Shown here piece by piece: positions 13,867 through 21,392 of a stretch of 36,588 bases of DNA; positions within the stretch are counted from its first letter, which is position 1; every line of letters starts with the position of its first letter. Source of the stretch: Halovivax asiaticus JCM 14624 (lineage in GTDB: Archaea > Halobacteriota > Halobacteria > Halobacteriales > Natrialbaceae); contig NZ_AOIQ01000013.1 in NCBI RefSeq assembly GCF_000337515.1, positions 1 to 36,588 of the forward strand, in the 5' to 3' direction. Below the pieces are notes generated by a model that made no database searches, had not been told where the DNA came from, and saw nothing but the letters and a program-made list of their open reading frames with translations. The position numbers and the translations under genes were made by a program.

Positions 13867-14625
13867 ATGTTAGAGAACGCGATCGTCTCGGTTTTCGGGC
13901 TGGTCTTCGTCGTCGCCGGTGGCATCACGATGTACCACGGGTACGGTGAGCGCGCCGAGGGCGGGGTGATCGCCGAGACCGAGACGACGGCGATCCGGGA
14001 TCTCACACCCGGACCGGTCGAGGTGAAGGGAACCGTTCGTCCCGCCGACGACGCGACCGCGATGGAGTCGCCATTCTCGGCGACCGAAGCGCTGGCCGTC
14101 AGCGTCGAGGTCGAGGAGCGCCAGGATGGGTCCTGGAACACGATCTTCGCGGACGAGTGGACCGAGTCGTTGCTCGTCGACGACGGAACCGGCGAGGTGC
14201 CGGTCGACCGTCCGCCCGCGGGCGAACTGGATCTCGAGGGAAGCGAAATCGAGGTCGGCGTCGACGACGAACCGCCGGCGGCCGTGCGACGCTACGTCGA
14301 AAACGAACCCACACTCGAAATTCCCGACCGGCAGAGCCTGGGGCCAGTGACCGTCGGTGAGCGCAGGCGCTACACGGAAGGCGTACTCGAACCGGGCGAC
14401 GACGGCTACGTGCTGGGGGCGGCGCGAGAGACGGCGGCCGGGTGGGATCGGGCGGACTACGTGATCGACGAACCCACGGAATCCGGCGAGTTCGTCCTCT
14501 CGAACAGACCCGAGCGCGAACTGATCGAGGAGCGGACGCAGGGCGGACTCATCTCTCTCGCGTTCGGTGGCCTCCTCGCGCTCGTCGGCACCGCCGTCGC
14601 GATCCTGCCGTGGCTTCCTGTTTGA
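13867..14625 (+). CDS. GIDE-domain membrane protein (E3-ligase-like, no RING)
   Basis: A 252-residue protein with a membrane helix at each end (about 5-25 and 230-250) and a middle domain of the GIDE/MULAN type. PVEVKGTVRPADDATAMESPFSATEALAVSVEVEERQDGSW is the opening half, followed by LLVDDGTGEVPVDRP, a beta-rich section, and the closing RRYTEGVLEPGDDGYVLGAA. In eukaryotic MUL1 this domain is in the intermembrane space of mitochondria and a RING domain follows; here the RING is absent, as in other prokaryotic members, so ligase activity is not implied. The ATG at 13867 follows a GAGGTGA Shine-Dalgarno-like stretch; an in-frame GTG lies 6 nt upstream. Confidence 0.82.
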   Translation: MLENAIVSVFGLVFVVAGGITMYHGYGERAEGGVIAETETTAIRDLTPGPVEVKGTVRPADDATAMESPFSATEALAVSVEVEERQDGSWNTIFADEWTESLLVDDGTGEVPVDRPPAGELDLEGSEIEVGVDDEPPAAVRRYVENEPTLEIPDRQSLGPVTVGERRRYTEGVLEPGDDGYVLGAARETAAGWDRADYVIDEPTESGEFVLSNRPERELIEERTQGGLISLAFGGLLALVGTAVAILPWLPV

Positions 14626-14636
14626 GTGCGACGCGA

Positions 14637-15632
14637 TCAGGTGCCCGGGAACGGACTCCGAGCGTGGTCCGGTGCCGAGCGAACGAGCCACGCCGGCACG
14701 ACCCGGGTGAGGACGACCATCCCGACGAGTTCGACGAGTGTCTGCGTGACGACGATCGCCGGCACGAGTTCGTAGCCCGCCGGCAAGGCGAGTGCTAGCG
14801 GGAGCACGACCAGGGAGTTCCGCGTCACCGCAGTGAAAACGAGCGCGCGGGCCGCACCCACGTCCAGTCCGACCGCGCTCGCGGCGAGACGGCCGAGCAG
14901 TGGCATGACGACGAGAAACGCGACGTAGACGGGAACGACAACCGCGATCTGGCCGATCGACGCTTCGACGCGGGGGAGCTGGGAGGCGATCACGACCAGC
15001 AGGGTTGCCCCCATCATCGGGACGGGAAGCCAGCCCATCGTGTCCTGCCACCGGTCGCCGGCGTCGGAGCGGGTCGCCCACAGGTCGGTGGCCCACGCGA
15101 GGGTCAACGGAAGCACGATGAGAAAGAAGAACGCCTCGACGAACGGGCCCGCCCTGATGATGGCCGCGAATTCGGGACCGACGAACAGCCACAGGTAGCC
15201 CGGGAGCGCCAGGAACTGGACGAGTAAGAGCGCCGGCGTCGCGGCGGTGACCTGTTCGGCGTCCCCGCCCGCGAGATCGGTGAACGCGATCACGTAGTCG
15301 ACACACGGCGTCAACAGCACCAGACACACCCCGACGAGGACGACCGACTCCTGCGGGAGAACGCGCGTCAGCGCGAAGACGACGATCGGCACGACGAGGA
15401 AGTTCATCCCGAGCGCGGTCGCCATGAACCGGACGTTCGTGAACGCACGGCGAAACCTCGTGAACGGGATTTCGAGGAACGTGACGTACAGCAGGATCGC
15501 AAGCACAGGGGTAAGTACCCGCTCGAACAGCGGGGCGGCCGCGGGAAGACCGACCCCGAACCCGACGGCGAGCGCGACGCTCACGGTGTAGACGGCGACC
15601 TGGTGGGTCCGGAGCCAGTCTCGCGTGTTCAC
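14637..15632 (-). CDS. BASS-family transporter, arsenite-efflux (ACR3-like) type
   Basis: A 331-residue protein with about ten hydrophobic helices, the length and layout of the bile acid:sodium symporter superfamily. The segment VCLVLLTPCVDYVIAFTDLAGGDAEQVTAATPALLLVQ has the Cys-containing TPC motif and the GD turn found in ACR3-like and 'arsenic resistance' members; the last helices carry the repeat VFTAVTRNSLVVLPLALALP. It would export arsenite or move another anion across the cell membrane. No ArsR-type regulator or arsenate reductase lies nearby, so the arsenic role is uncertain. A GTG start at 15632 is chosen because upstream residues are Ser/Arg-rich and lack homology features. It converges with the GIDE gene, with 11 nt between their stops. 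Confidence 0.82.
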   Translation of the reverse strand: MNTRDWLRTHQVAVYTVSVALAVGFGVGLPAAAPLFERVLTPVLAILLYVTFLEIPFTRFRRAFTNVRFMATALGMNFLVVPIVVFALTRVLPQESVVLVGVCLVLLTPCVDYVIAFTDLAGGDAEQVTAATPALLLVQFLALPGYLWLFVGPEFAAIIRAGPFVEAFFFLIVLPLTLAWATDLWATRSDAGDRWQDTMGWLPVPMMGATLLVVIASQLPRVEASIGQIAVVVPVYVAFLVVMPLLGRLAASAVGLDVGAARALVFTAVTRNSLVVLPLALALPAGYELVPAIVVTQTLVELVGMVVLTRVVPAWLVRSAPDHARSPFPGT

Positions 15633-15831
15633 AGGGCAAATGTTGAAGGGAGAGCCCAAACCGCTGGCGATCCGGGCAGCGTTGCGTCGAACGATGGCGC
15701 TCGAAAACGGATGTCGACGGTGAAAAACAGCCCCTACAGAATCAGTGCACCAGCCGCCAGAATTCGCACAGACCCTGTACCAGTGGGTAGCTGTGGGAAT
15801 CTTTTTGTTCGTTCCCACACTACTCACTCGT

Positions 15832-16092
15832 ATGAGCAAAACGGCCGTCGCGGACGACCGGGGCAGAATCGTTATCCCCCACGAAATCCGGGAAAAGCAC
15901 GGCGACCGGTACCGCGTCGTCGAACTCGACGAACGGGTAGAGTTGATCCCTATCGCCGACGACCCCATCGAAGGGCTCCGTGACGCCGTCGGCGATGCAT
16001 TCGACGAGAAGTCAATCAAAGAGATCAAACGCGAATCTCGGGAGGCCGCCCGGGACGAAGCGACAGCCGACGTAGCCGAGACGGACCGATGA
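15832..16092 (+). CDS. vapB: AbrB/SpoVT-type antitoxin (VapB-like)
   Basis: An 86-residue protein. The N-terminal TAVADDRGRIVIPHEIREKHG is a typical swapped-hairpin AbrB DNA-binding domain. The middle strand YRVVELDERVELIPIADDP completes it. The C-terminal half is a charged helix (DEKSIKEIKRESREAARDEA) that would wrap the toxin. It overlaps the VapC gene by four bases (ATGA), the standard VapBC layout. The pair should autorepress through the AbrB domain. A CTTTTTG stretch at 15801-15807 is the likely TATA element, 27-30 nt before the ATG. Confidence 0.92.
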   Translation: MSKTAVADDRGRIVIPHEIREKHGDRYRVVELDERVELIPIADDPIEGLRDAVGDAFDEKSIKEIKRESREAARDEATADVAETDR

Positions 16093-16472
16093 TCTACGCC
16101 GATACAGATTTCTTCATCGCACTAGTGAAAGACGCCGACTGGCTGCAAGAGCGGGCAGCGACCATCGCGACCGAGCATGCTGGCCAGATCTACACATCGC
16201 GGGCAACACTGGTCGAACTGCTCATGATCTCCGATCGGTTCGACTTCGATCGAATGGAGGCGCTCACACATGCACTGGAAATCGCAACGGTGCCCGAAGA
16301 CGAGGACGTCCTCTTCCAGGCGGCCGAGTACATGGACCAGGATGGACTCACCGCGTTTGACGCGTACCACGTCGCCTACGCAGCGGATGACCGGATAATC
16401 TCGTCTGACAAATCAATCGACGACGTAACCGACGAACGAATCGCCATCGAAGCGACGGCCGACGACCCATGA
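16089..16472 (+). CDS. vapC: PIN-domain toxin (VapC-like ribonuclease)
   Basis: A 127-residue PIN-domain protein, the size of VapC toxins, which cut specific RNAs (often tRNA or rRNA) with Mg2+. The acidic catalytic residues are in place: Asp5 and Asp7 (YADTDFF), Glu43 (LVELLM), Asp91 (TAFDAYHVA) and Asp107 (ISSDKS). It overlaps the antitoxin gene by four bases and is neutralised by it. All key residues are intact, so the module is probably active. It ends 31 nt before the BtuF-like gene on the same strand, but no functional link is expected. Confidence 0.93.
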   Translation: MIYADTDFFIALVKDADWLQERAATIATEHAGQIYTSRATLVELLMISDRFDFDRMEALTHALEIATVPEDEDVLFQAAEYMDQDGLTAFDAYHVAYAADDRIISSDKSIDDVTDERIAIEATADDP

Positions 16473-16503
16473 GCCTTTCCACCCACCCGACGAATCGCCG
16501 CGT

Positions 16504-17439
16504 ATGCGCGTCGTGACGACACTCCCCTCCGCGACGGAACTGGTCGCCGCCCTCGGGGTCGACCCGGTCGGCGTCTCTCACAGCTGTGACTACCCGCCGC
16601 GAGTCGCGGATCGACCACGCATCACCAGTGCGGCGATCGACACCGAGGCATCGACCGCCGAGATCGATCGACAGGTGCTGGACGCCGACACCGACGGCGG
16701 CGTCTACGACGTCGACGCCGAGACGATCGAGCGGCTCGATCCCGACGTGATCGTCACGCAGGGCGTCTGCGACGTCTGCGCGGTCGACACCGTGCTCGTC
16801 GCGGACGCAGTCGAGCGAATCGATGCGGAGCCGGAAATCGTCACGATCGATTCCCACACGGTGGCCGGGGTGTTCGACGACCTGGAACGACTCGGGCACG
16901 TATTGGGGCGGGCTGACCGCGCCCGGACGGTTCGCGCCGACCTCGAAGCACGTCTCGAGGCCGTCCGCGAACGCACACCGGACGAACCCGACGCCCGGCC
17001 GAGCGTCGCCGTCTTCGACTGGACGGACCCCGTCATGGTCGCGGCCCACTGGGTCCCGGAACTGGTCGAGATCGCCGGCGGGCGCTACGAACTGGCTGAG
17101 GCCGGGTCGGATTCGCGCCCGCGCGAGTGGGCCGAACTGCGCTCGGCCGACCCCGACGCCCTCGTCGTCGCGCCCTGCGGCTACGACCTCGCACAGACCG
17201 CCGAGAACCTCGGAGACCTCACCGACCGCCCGGGCTGGGGCGAGCTCGCGGCCGTGGAAGGTGGTCGCGTCTGGGCGGTAGACGGCAACCACTACCTCAA
17301 TCGACCCGGCCCACGGCTCGTCGATGCCGCTGAGACGATCGCCCGTCTCCTCCATCCCGACCGGTTCGACGCAGACGACACCCCGGACGCGAGCGTGGCC
17401 CGGCCGCTCTCGGCGCTACAGACCGGGCCGAGCGCATGA
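16504..17439 (+). CDS. Cobalamin-binding protein, BtuF-like (cytosolic type)
   Basis: A 311-residue protein of the BtuF/FepB-type substrate-binding fold. It starts directly in the domain (MRVVTTLPSATELVAALG) with no signal peptide, followed by VGVSHSCDYPP, DPDVIVTQGVCDVCAV, the linking helix, then SVAVFDWTDPVMVAAHWVPELVEIAGG, ALVVAPCGYDL and the last strand GRVWAVDGNHYLNRPGPRLVDAAE. The leaderless, signal-free form is common in archaea and bacteria and is annotated as cobalamin-binding protein; its job may be intracellular corrinoid handling or salvage. No BtuC/BtuD transporter genes lie nearby. It starts 31 nt after VapC. Confidence 0.85.
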   Translation: MRVVTTLPSATELVAALGVDPVGVSHSCDYPPRVADRPRITSAAIDTEASTAEIDRQVLDADTDGGVYDVDAETIERLDPDVIVTQGVCDVCAVDTVLVADAVERIDAEPEIVTIDSHTVAGVFDDLERLGHVLGRADRARTVRADLEARLEAVRERTPDEPDARPSVAVFDWTDPVMVAAHWVPELVEIAGGRYELAEAGSDSRPREWAELRSADPDALVVAPCGYDLAQTAENLGDLTDRPGWGELAAVEGGRVWAVDGNHYLNRPGPRLVDAAETIARLLHPDRFDADDTPDASVARPLSALQTGPSA

Positions 17440-17476
17440 GACAGGCGGTTTCCGGATCGATGGCGCAGTTCCCGTA

Positions 17477-17495
17477 GCCCCCTGACGGCGGGGGC
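17477..17495. terminator. GC-rich hairpin after the BtuF-like gene
   Basis: GCCCCC (17477-17482) and GGGGGC (17490-17495) form a perfect 6-bp stem with a 7-nt loop, 38 nt past the BtuF-like stop. No T-run follows, so termination function is uncertain. Confidence 0.3.
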
Positions 17496-17540
17496 AGGGC
17501 CCCTCGCTGGGTGTCAATCGCGTTTTGTATCGGTCGCCTA

Positions 17541-17546
17541 CTTAAG
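17541..17546 (+). promoter_or_regulatory. TATA box for the HalOD1 gene
   Basis: CTTAAG within CCTACTTAAGCG, about 27 nt before the ATG at 17572. Confidence 0.55.
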
Positions 17547-17571
17547 CGACTCGCGACCGTGAACGGCACCG

Positions 17572-17874
17572 ATGATGGGGACCGACGATCGGGATGGAGC
17601 CGAGCCGAGAACCGCCACCAGAGAGTTCGACACCGACCAGATCGATCCGAACGTCGCGGTCGTCTCGGCGCTCGCCGAGATCGAAGACGTGCCCGTAGAG
17701 GAGTTGACCCCGTTGTACGGCTGCATCGACCACATCCTCGAACACCTGTACTCCAATCCGCCGGCCGACGAAGCGGACGTACAGATTACGTTCACCTACA
17801 ACGGCTACCGGATCACCGTCGAGCAAGACGGAAACGCACGGTTCGAACCGGTCGAGAACTATCGCGTCGGGTGA
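17572..17874 (+). CDS. HalOD1 output-domain protein
   Basis: A 100-residue acidic protein whose second half is the haloarchaeal output domain HalOD1: VVSALAEIEDVPVEELTPLYGCIDHILEHLY, then a VQITFTYNGYRITVEQDGNARF beta hairpin. This domain is often fused to or found beside two-component receivers and is thought to be a regulatory output module; here it is stand-alone after a disordered 25-residue start. Two consecutive ATGs (17572, 17575) are possible. It is probably transcribed alone, converging with ubaA (43 nt between stops). Confidence 0.88.
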   Translation: MMGTDDRDGAEPRTATREFDTDQIDPNVAVVSALAEIEDVPVEELTPLYGCIDHILEHLYSNPPADEADVQITFTYNGYRITVEQDGNARFEPVENYRVG

Positions 17875-17917
17875 GCGGTGGAGGGGTTCGAGGACAGCAG
17901 TGGCACCGTTTCCGGCG

Positions 17918-18742
17918 CTATTTCGCCGGAATCGTACACCGCGCCTCGTAGGTAACCTCGTCGAGCGAGTCGATCGTGGCGGACTCGCCGCAGACGGGAC
18001 AGTCGGGCGAGCGGTGGACCGGGACCGTCTCGACCGACATGTCCGCGGCGTCGTACATGAGCAGCCGGCCGGTCAGCGCCTCGCCGATGCCCGTCAGTTG
18101 CTTGATGACCTCCGTCGCCTGGAGACAGCCGACGGTCCCGGGCAGGACGCCCAGCACGCCGGTCGTCGCGCAGTCGGGGACGGTCCCCGGCTCCGGCGCC
18201 TGGGGGAAGAGACAGCGGTAGCACGGCCCGTCTCCGCCGGGATCGATCGTGATCACCTGCCCCTCGAAGCGGTAGATCGCACCGTGGGAGAGTGGCGTGT
18301 CCGTAAGGACGCAGTAGTCGTTACAGAGATAGCGCGTCGCGAAGTTGTCGCTGGCGTCGCAGAGCACGTCGTAGCCTGCGGCGATCTCGTCGATCGAGCC
18401 GGCAGCGAGTCGCGTCTCGTAGGTCTCGACGGTGACGTCGGGGTTCAGGTTCCGGACGTACGCGGCGGCACTCTCGACCTTCGGGCGGCCGACATCGGCG
18501 TCGGCGTGGACGATCTGGCGCTGGAGGTTCGAGCGTTCGACGACGTCGTCGTCGACGATTCCCAGTCGGCCGACGCCAGCCGCCGCGAGGTACTGTACGA
18601 CCGGCGAGCCGAGCCCACCCGCACCGACGACGAGCACGGACCCGTCGAGCAGCGCCGCCTGCCCGGCTGGCCCCACCTCGTCCATGATGACGTGACGCGA
18701 GTAGCGATCAAGCTGCATCGCGTCGAGCGAGAGGTCGCTCAT
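17918..18742 (-). CDS. ubaA: UbaA: E1-like SAMP-activating / sulfur-transfer enzyme
   Basis: A 274-residue ThiF/MoeB/HesA-type E1, matching Haloferax volcanii UbaA in length and motifs. It adenylates the C-terminus of small archaeal modifier proteins (SAMPs) for protein conjugation, and for sulfur supply to molybdopterin and tRNA thiolation. Visible parts: QLDRYSRH start, nucleotide-binding VVGAGGLGS (38-46), DDDVVERSNLQRQ (64-76), CDASDNFATRYLCND (128-142), active-site Cys191 in PDCATTGVLG, and the structural zinc pairs CYRC (174-177) and CPVC (248-251). Start is the ATG at 18742; a GTG 6 nt upstream is less likely. A CTTTTGG box 27 nt upstream on the - strand suggests leaderless transcription. 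No SAMP gene is in the window. Confidence 0.95.
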   Translation of the reverse strand: MSDLSLDAMQLDRYSRHVIMDEVGPAGQAALLDGSVLVVGAGGLGSPVVQYLAAAGVGRLGIVDDDVVERSNLQRQIVHADADVGRPKVESAAAYVRNLNPDVTVETYETRLAAGSIDEIAAGYDVLCDASDNFATRYLCNDYCVLTDTPLSHGAIYRFEGQVITIDPGGDGPCYRCLFPQAPEPGTVPDCATTGVLGVLPGTVGCLQATEVIKQLTGIGEALTGRLLMYDAADMSVETVPVHRSPDCPVCGESATIDSLDEVTYEARCTIPAK

Positions 18743-18772
18743 ACCCACCGTTGGCGGCGGCGGGCCAAAAGC

Positions 18773-18828
18773 TGGCGGGTCCGTGACTCAACAGCAGTAT
18801 TGGCGGGTCCGTGACTCCACAGTTGTAT
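18773..18828 (+). repeat. 28-bp tandem direct repeat, two copies
   Basis: Copy 1 (18773-18800) and copy 2 (18801-18828) match at 25 of 28 positions; both start TGGCGGGTCCGTGACTC. The pair lies in the intergenic region between ubaA and the zinc protein at 18917, right behind the ubaA promoter box. It could bind a regulator or be a recent slippage duplication. Confidence 0.85.
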
Positions 18829-18916
18829 CGGCCGAATACGCACCATACAGCGCCCAAAACGCGACTATTTCGAAACACCCCCCAGATTTATTATCGTGTG
18901 ATGTGAACCCATGCCT

Positions 18917-19099
18917 ATGGGAGCCACTCCCACTGGTGCCGACGACGTGTTCGACCAGTTTTTGACGGACCGCGGTCACGAGACCGAGCCCGTAGGCTGG
19001 GATCAGAACCGGCGGAAGAAGCAATGCCCGGACTGTGGCGGTCTCCACGACGAAGCCGCCACGTCCTGCACCGTCTGTGGGTGGACACCGGCCCGATAG
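18917..19099 (+). CDS. Small zinc-finger protein (HVO_0416-like)
   Basis: A 60-residue protein. The start GADDVFDQFLTDRGHETEPVGWDQ is followed by the treble-clef-like zinc site KKQCPDCGGLHDEAATSCTVCGW, with two CxxC pairs. The pattern matches a haloarchaeal micro zinc-finger family I know as HVO_0416 (unverified here). Such proteins affect growth, biofilm or swarming in Haloferax, but the molecular role is unknown. TTTATTAT at 18887-18894 sits about 27 nt before the ATG at 18917; an in-frame ATG at 18911 would lie before the predicted transcript start. Confidence 0.85.
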   Translation: MGATPTGADDVFDQFLTDRGHETEPVGWDQNRRKKQCPDCGGLHDEAATSCTVCGWTPAR

Positions 19100-19220
19100 C
19101 CCCTGTGGCTGTACTGAGCCGTAAACGCGCCGACCCGCGTTTTAGACCTTAACGAAAATAGCTGTTTCAACGATCGGTATTACTAATAGCAAGAATTACA
19201 GACGTGTAGACGAGCTACGC

Positions 19221-19379
19221 ATGGAGGAATGCCAGAACTGCGGGTCGTTCGTCACCGACACGTACGTCAGAGTGTTCACGCCGCCCGAGGAGGACCAACC
19301 GCGTGTCTGTCCGGACTGCCCCGACATGGTTCGCGACGGGGCCGACGTCCGGCAAGCGCGGTCGACGCGCGGAGCGTGA
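19221..19379 (+). CDS. Small zinc protein (DUF7563-like, 52 residues)
   Basis: A 52-residue protein. It reads MEECQNCGSFVTDTYVRVF, a short acidic turn, VCPDCPDMVRDGADVRQAR, and a short basic tail. Two CxxC pairs form a zinc ribbon. The family is conserved in haloarchaea, with the same CQNCGSFVT and VCPxC..MVRDGA signatures, and I believe it is DUF7563. The role is unknown; single-domain zinc ribbons of this size often bind nucleic acid or a partner protein. An AATTACA stretch about 27 nt upstream may be its TATA element. It lies in the same direction as the zinc protein at 18917 and the helicase. Confidence 0.82.
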   Translation: MEECQNCGSFVTDTYVRVFTPPEEDQPRVCPDCPDMVRDGADVRQARSTRGA

Positions 19380-19514
19380 CCGGTCGTCCACAGGGGTGAC
19401 TGGGAACGGCCCCCGAGAATCAGGAGCACAGTCGAACGTGCCCGACGATTCAGTCACCGTCGGTTCGAACGAAACCCACGTCACTTATGGGGGACGCGCT
19501 CCTGTACGGTGACA

Positions 19515-21392
19515 ATGACCGCAAGCGACACGACGGTGACGCGCCTCTTCGGTGGGCCGGGCAGCGGGAAGACGACTGCGCTGCTCGACCACGTCGAAGA
19601 GATTCTCGAGGCCGACGACGTCACGTTCCGCGACATTCTCGTCGTCTCCTACACCCGTGCTGCCGCCCAGGAGGTCCGCGAGCGTCTCGCCGAGCGCTTA
19701 GACGAGAACCCCCGCTCGCTGCAGGGCAACGTCTGTACGATGCACGCGAAGGCCTACGAGCTGCTCGACCTCTCGCGCGGCGACGTCATCGGCGAGTCCG
19801 ACAAGGAGGACTTCTGTGAGGAGTACGGCATCGAGTACGAGGACGAGTACAGCGGCGCCGGCCGCCGGACCGCCCGCTCGACGACCATCGGGAACAAGAT
19901 CATCGCGACGAGTCAGTGGCTCCAGCGGACCAGCCGAGACGTCTCCGACTGGTACGACGTCCCCTTCCAGTGGGACGACGAGGAGGTTCGCCTGCCGCCG
20001 GAGATCGACGATAACGCCCAGGAGGGCAACAAGTACACCCCGACCTGGCCGAGCGACGACGACCGAATCGACGTCCCCGAGGCCATCCGTGGCTGGCGCA
20101 ACTACAAGGGCCAGGAGGGCAAGATCGGCTTCGCGGACATGTTAGAGCGAGTCGAACAGCGCTCGCTCGTCCCGAACGTCGACTACCTCGTCATCGACGA
20201 GTTTCAGGACATCACCACCCTGCAGTACGACGTCTACGAGGAGTGGAAACCCCACGTCGATCAGGTGCTGATCGCCGGCGACGACGACCAGGTCGTCTAC
20301 TCCTGGCAGGGCGCCGATCCCGCGCTCCTCCTGGACGAGGAAGTCGACGAAGACGTCGTCCTCCCGAACTCCTACCGCCTGCCATCGAACGTGTTGAACG
20401 CCGTCAACCGTGAGATCCGCCACATCGACGTCCGCCAGGACAAGGACCTCAACCCGCGCAAGGAAGGCGGCGTCGTCGAGGCGGAGACGAACAAGTCCAT
20501 GCTCGACGTCGTCCGGATGGTCCGGCGCGCCCTCGTCGAAGACGACGGCACGATCATGCTGCTCTTCCGGGCGCGCTACCAGATGTTCCAGTTCATCGAC
20601 GAGTTCATCACCGAAGGTGTCCCCTTCACCGCCCTGACCGACCAGCGGATGTGGACCGACCGCCTGACCCAGTACGTCCGCGCCGTCGAGGCCATCAGCG
20701 AGGACGAGGACATCGACGGGCTGGAGGCGCGCCGACTCGCCGACATGCTCCAGGACTCGGCGTTCGGCACCAACGAGCGCGACGCCCTCTTCGACGAGAT
20801 CGACGAGTTGCAGGAGGAGGCTGGCGTCGACGACCTGGAGGCGGTCACCGTCCCTGCCTCGGTGATCGACGAGCACGTCCCGTTCATGCCCGACAAAGCG
20901 TCCGCATCGGACATGCTCCGGAAGGTGACCAGCTTCCAGAAGAAGTCCGTCAAGGCCTACTTCAACATCGGCGAGTACCGCGGGATGGACACCGACCGGG
21001 TCCGCGTCGGTACCATCCACTCCGCGAAAGGTCGCGAGGCCGACCACGTCTTCGTCGGCACCGACCTCACCGAGAAGGTCGTCGAGCAGATGGTCGCCAC
21101 CATCGAGGATCGCTCAGGCGACGGTACGGGTGGCGTCACCGACATCCCCGGCGTCGAAGAGTTCACCAAAACCACCTCACCCGTCCCAGTCCTCACCGAC
21201 AACGAACGGCGCGTCTTCTACGTCGGAATGTCCCGGGCTCGCGAACGGCTCGTCCTGCTCGAAAATCTGGTCGACGGCGCCCCCACGCTGCCGATCGACG
21301 TTCTGCTGAACAACGAGCTCACGGACCAGAGCCTCGAGGAACTCGTCGAGGAGGCCCAGCGCCCGCAGGAACTCGAAGCCGAAGCGCCGTGA
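19515..21392 (+). CDS. UvrD/Rep-type superfamily 1 DNA helicase
   Basis: A 625-residue helicase. Motif I GGPGSGKTT (13-21) is close to the N-terminus. Motif Ia is VVSYTRAAAQEVRERL, motif II VIDEFQD (226-232), motif III GDDDQVVYSWQGADP (about 255-269), motif IV SYRLP, motif V TIHSAKGREADHVFVG (about 500-515) and motif VI YVGMSRARERLVL (about 570-582). All ATPase motifs are intact, so it should unwind DNA 3' to 5' in repair or replication restart. The 1B/2B subdomains are reduced compared with E. coli UvrD (720 residues). A TATA-like ACTTATG is 27 nt upstream of the ATG at 19515; a GTG lies 6 nt earlier. Its stop overlaps the start of the next gene (GTGA). Confidence 0.92.
   Translation: MTASDTTVTRLFGGPGSGKTTALLDHVEEILEADDVTFRDILVVSYTRAAAQEVRERLAERLDENPRSLQGNVCTMHAKAYELLDLSRGDVIGESDKEDFCEEYGIEYEDEYSGAGRRTARSTTIGNKIIATSQWLQRTSRDVSDWYDVPFQWDDEEVRLPPEIDDNAQEGNKYTPTWPSDDDRIDVPEAIRGWRNYKGQEGKIGFADMLERVEQRSLVPNVDYLVIDEFQDITTLQYDVYEEWKPHVDQVLIAGDDDQVVYSWQGADPALLLDEEVDEDVVLPNSYRLPSNVLNAVNREIRHIDVRQDKDLNPRKEGGVVEAETNKSMLDVVRMVRRALVEDDGTIMLLFRARYQMFQFIDEFITEGVPFTALTDQRMWTDRLTQYVRAVEAISEDEDIDGLEARRLADMLQDSAFGTNERDALFDEIDELQEEAGVDDLEAVTVPASVIDEHVPFMPDKASASDMLRKVTSFQKKSVKAYFNIGEYRGMDTDRVRVGTIHSAKGREADHVFVGTDLTEKVVEQMVATIEDRSGDGTGGVTDIPGVEEFTKTTSPVPVLTDNERRVFYVGMSRARERLVLLENLVDGAPTLPIDVLLNNELTDQSLEELVEEAQRPQELEAEAP

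Noticed and set aside
13870-15639. 589-residue ORF on the - strand
   Set aside because: It overlaps the GIDE and transporter genes in another frame and is extremely Arg-rich, which is typical of GC-rich shadow frames.
20142-21047. 301-residue ORF on the - strand inside the helicase gene
   Set aside because: Antisense to intact helicase motifs and Val/Asp-rich; a mirror frame of the acidic coding strand.
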